A DNA stretch of 14,022 nt, from assembly GCA_964436935.1 (NCBI GenBank), contig CAYTES010000036.1, positions 1 to 14,022 of the forward strand. The letters are read 5' to 3'. This stretch comes from CAYTES01 sp964436935 (lineage in GTDB: Bacteria; Patescibacteriota; Gracilibacteria; UBA1369; UBA12473). The notes beneath the pieces are model-generated. The model was not told the DNA's origin, did no database searches, and worked only from the letters and a program-made list of their open reading frames with translations. Position 1 is the stretch's first letter. Each line of letters starts with the position of its first letter. The translations under genes and the position numbers were made by a program. This document shows, one piece after another, positions 13,594 to 14,022 of this stretch.

Positions 13594-14022
13594 TTAAAGC
13601 CCCAGTTGCTTGCGAATTTCATCGGCCTTGCTTTGATCTTCGCCCTTCTTTTGATCCTGTTCATTCAGAGTTTCCAAATCTTTCCATTCGGCCCAGTGTT
13701 TCTGTTCCAATTTTTTGAGTTGGCTGGAATGCTTGGGAGACAGTTCAATGAATTTTTCTTTTTCTTCTTCAAGAATATCAATCAATTCGTCGATTTGATC
13801 CTGACGGAGTTTCGGGATGGAGTCGATGATCTTTTTCTTTTCATCACGGGTTAATGAAATGGAACCGGCCAATAATTTAATGAAATTTTCTTCATTGAAT
13901 TTTAGACTATGTCCCGCAGGCAGCTTCACCGTGGTTTTAAAATCTTTAATGTGTTCTCCAAAACGATAGTTGGGGTCTCCTTCCGGCTCGGCGCCCGGGG
14001 CACCGCCACCGGGAAACCCACC
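13594..14022 (-). CDS. Hypothetical charged helical protein (5' end cut by window edge)
   Basis: The frame is open from base 14022 to a TAA at 13596-13594, giving 142 visible residues. A GTG at 13929 could be read as the start, but the frame continues upstream with protein-like sequence (GGFPGGGAPGAEPEGDPNYR, then FGEHIKDFKTTVKLPAGHSL), so the true start is almost certainly outside the window. The visible part opens with a Gly/Pro-rich stretch, then a folded-looking region, then strongly charged helices (LTRDEKKKIIDSIPKLRQDQ; IDELIDILEEEKEKFIEL; SSQLKKLEQKHWAEWKDLET). No membrane segment is visible. The next gene downstream, a lipoprotein, follows after 23 bp on the same strand. I do not recognise the family; the LTRDEKKKIIDSIPKLRQDQ-type helix pair recalls short helical segments common at the ends of CPR proteins. 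Confidence 0.78.
   Translation of the reverse strand, partial: GGFPGGGAPGAEPEGDPNYRFGEHIKDFKTTVKLPAGHSLKFNEENFIKLLAGSISLTRDEKKKIIDSIPKLRQDQIDELIDILEEEKEKFIELSPKHSSQLKKLEQKHWAEWKDLETLNEQDQKKGEDQSKADEIRKQLGL

Overview
The window looks like bacterial chromosome from an uncultivated, Gram-positive-like lineage, most plausibly in or near the Candidate Phyla Radiation (for example Peregrinibacteria). This is inferred from gene content: a single-pass membrane protein of a type I associate with CPR genomes, an S-layer-homology (SLH) surface protein with PKD domains, several secreted repeat proteins, a lipoprotein with paired CX11C motifs, and almost no Shine-Dalgarno sequences at gene starts. The genetic code looks standard: Gly uses GGN codons, no gene has an internal TGA, and one gene ends in TGA.

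Layout, left to right. (1) 1-445, minus: secreted Cys-rich repeat protein running off the left edge, driven by a strong minus-strand sigma70-type promoter at 592-620. (2) 446-758: AT-rich intergenic region holding that promoter, a possible remnant of a minus-strand gene end (621-746), and a G/C hairpin. (3) 759-4052, plus: FtsA-like actin-fold ATPase, then a one-TM protein with a large extracytoplasmic part. They are separated by a roughly 184-bp palindromic MITE-like insertion; without it the gap would be about 25 bp. (4) 4062-4781 minus and 4889-5773 plus: a divergent pair, a coiled-coil protein of unknown function and a HAD-like phosphatase-fold protein. (5) 5865-9891, plus: prolyl-tRNA synthetase overlapping an SLH-anchored protein with six PKD-like domains. 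(6) 10037-13036, plus: a small unknown protein, a 339-residue unknown protein, and a secreted beta-solenoid protein of 18-residue repeats with a Cys-containing C-terminal domain. The last two have near-identical promoters (TTGATC-N17-TATAAT with an extended -10). A strong terminator follows. (7) 13127-14022, minus: a lipoprotein and, upstream of it, a charged helical protein running off the right edge.

Beyond ProS (translation) and the FtsA-like module (probably division or envelope assembly), the theme is the cell surface: at least five predicted exported or membrane-anchored products (Cys-rich repeat protein, TM protein, PKD-SLH protein, solenoid, lipoprotein). Two genes are cut by the window edges and have no start or stop inside it on one side; they were found by reading the open frame to the edge.
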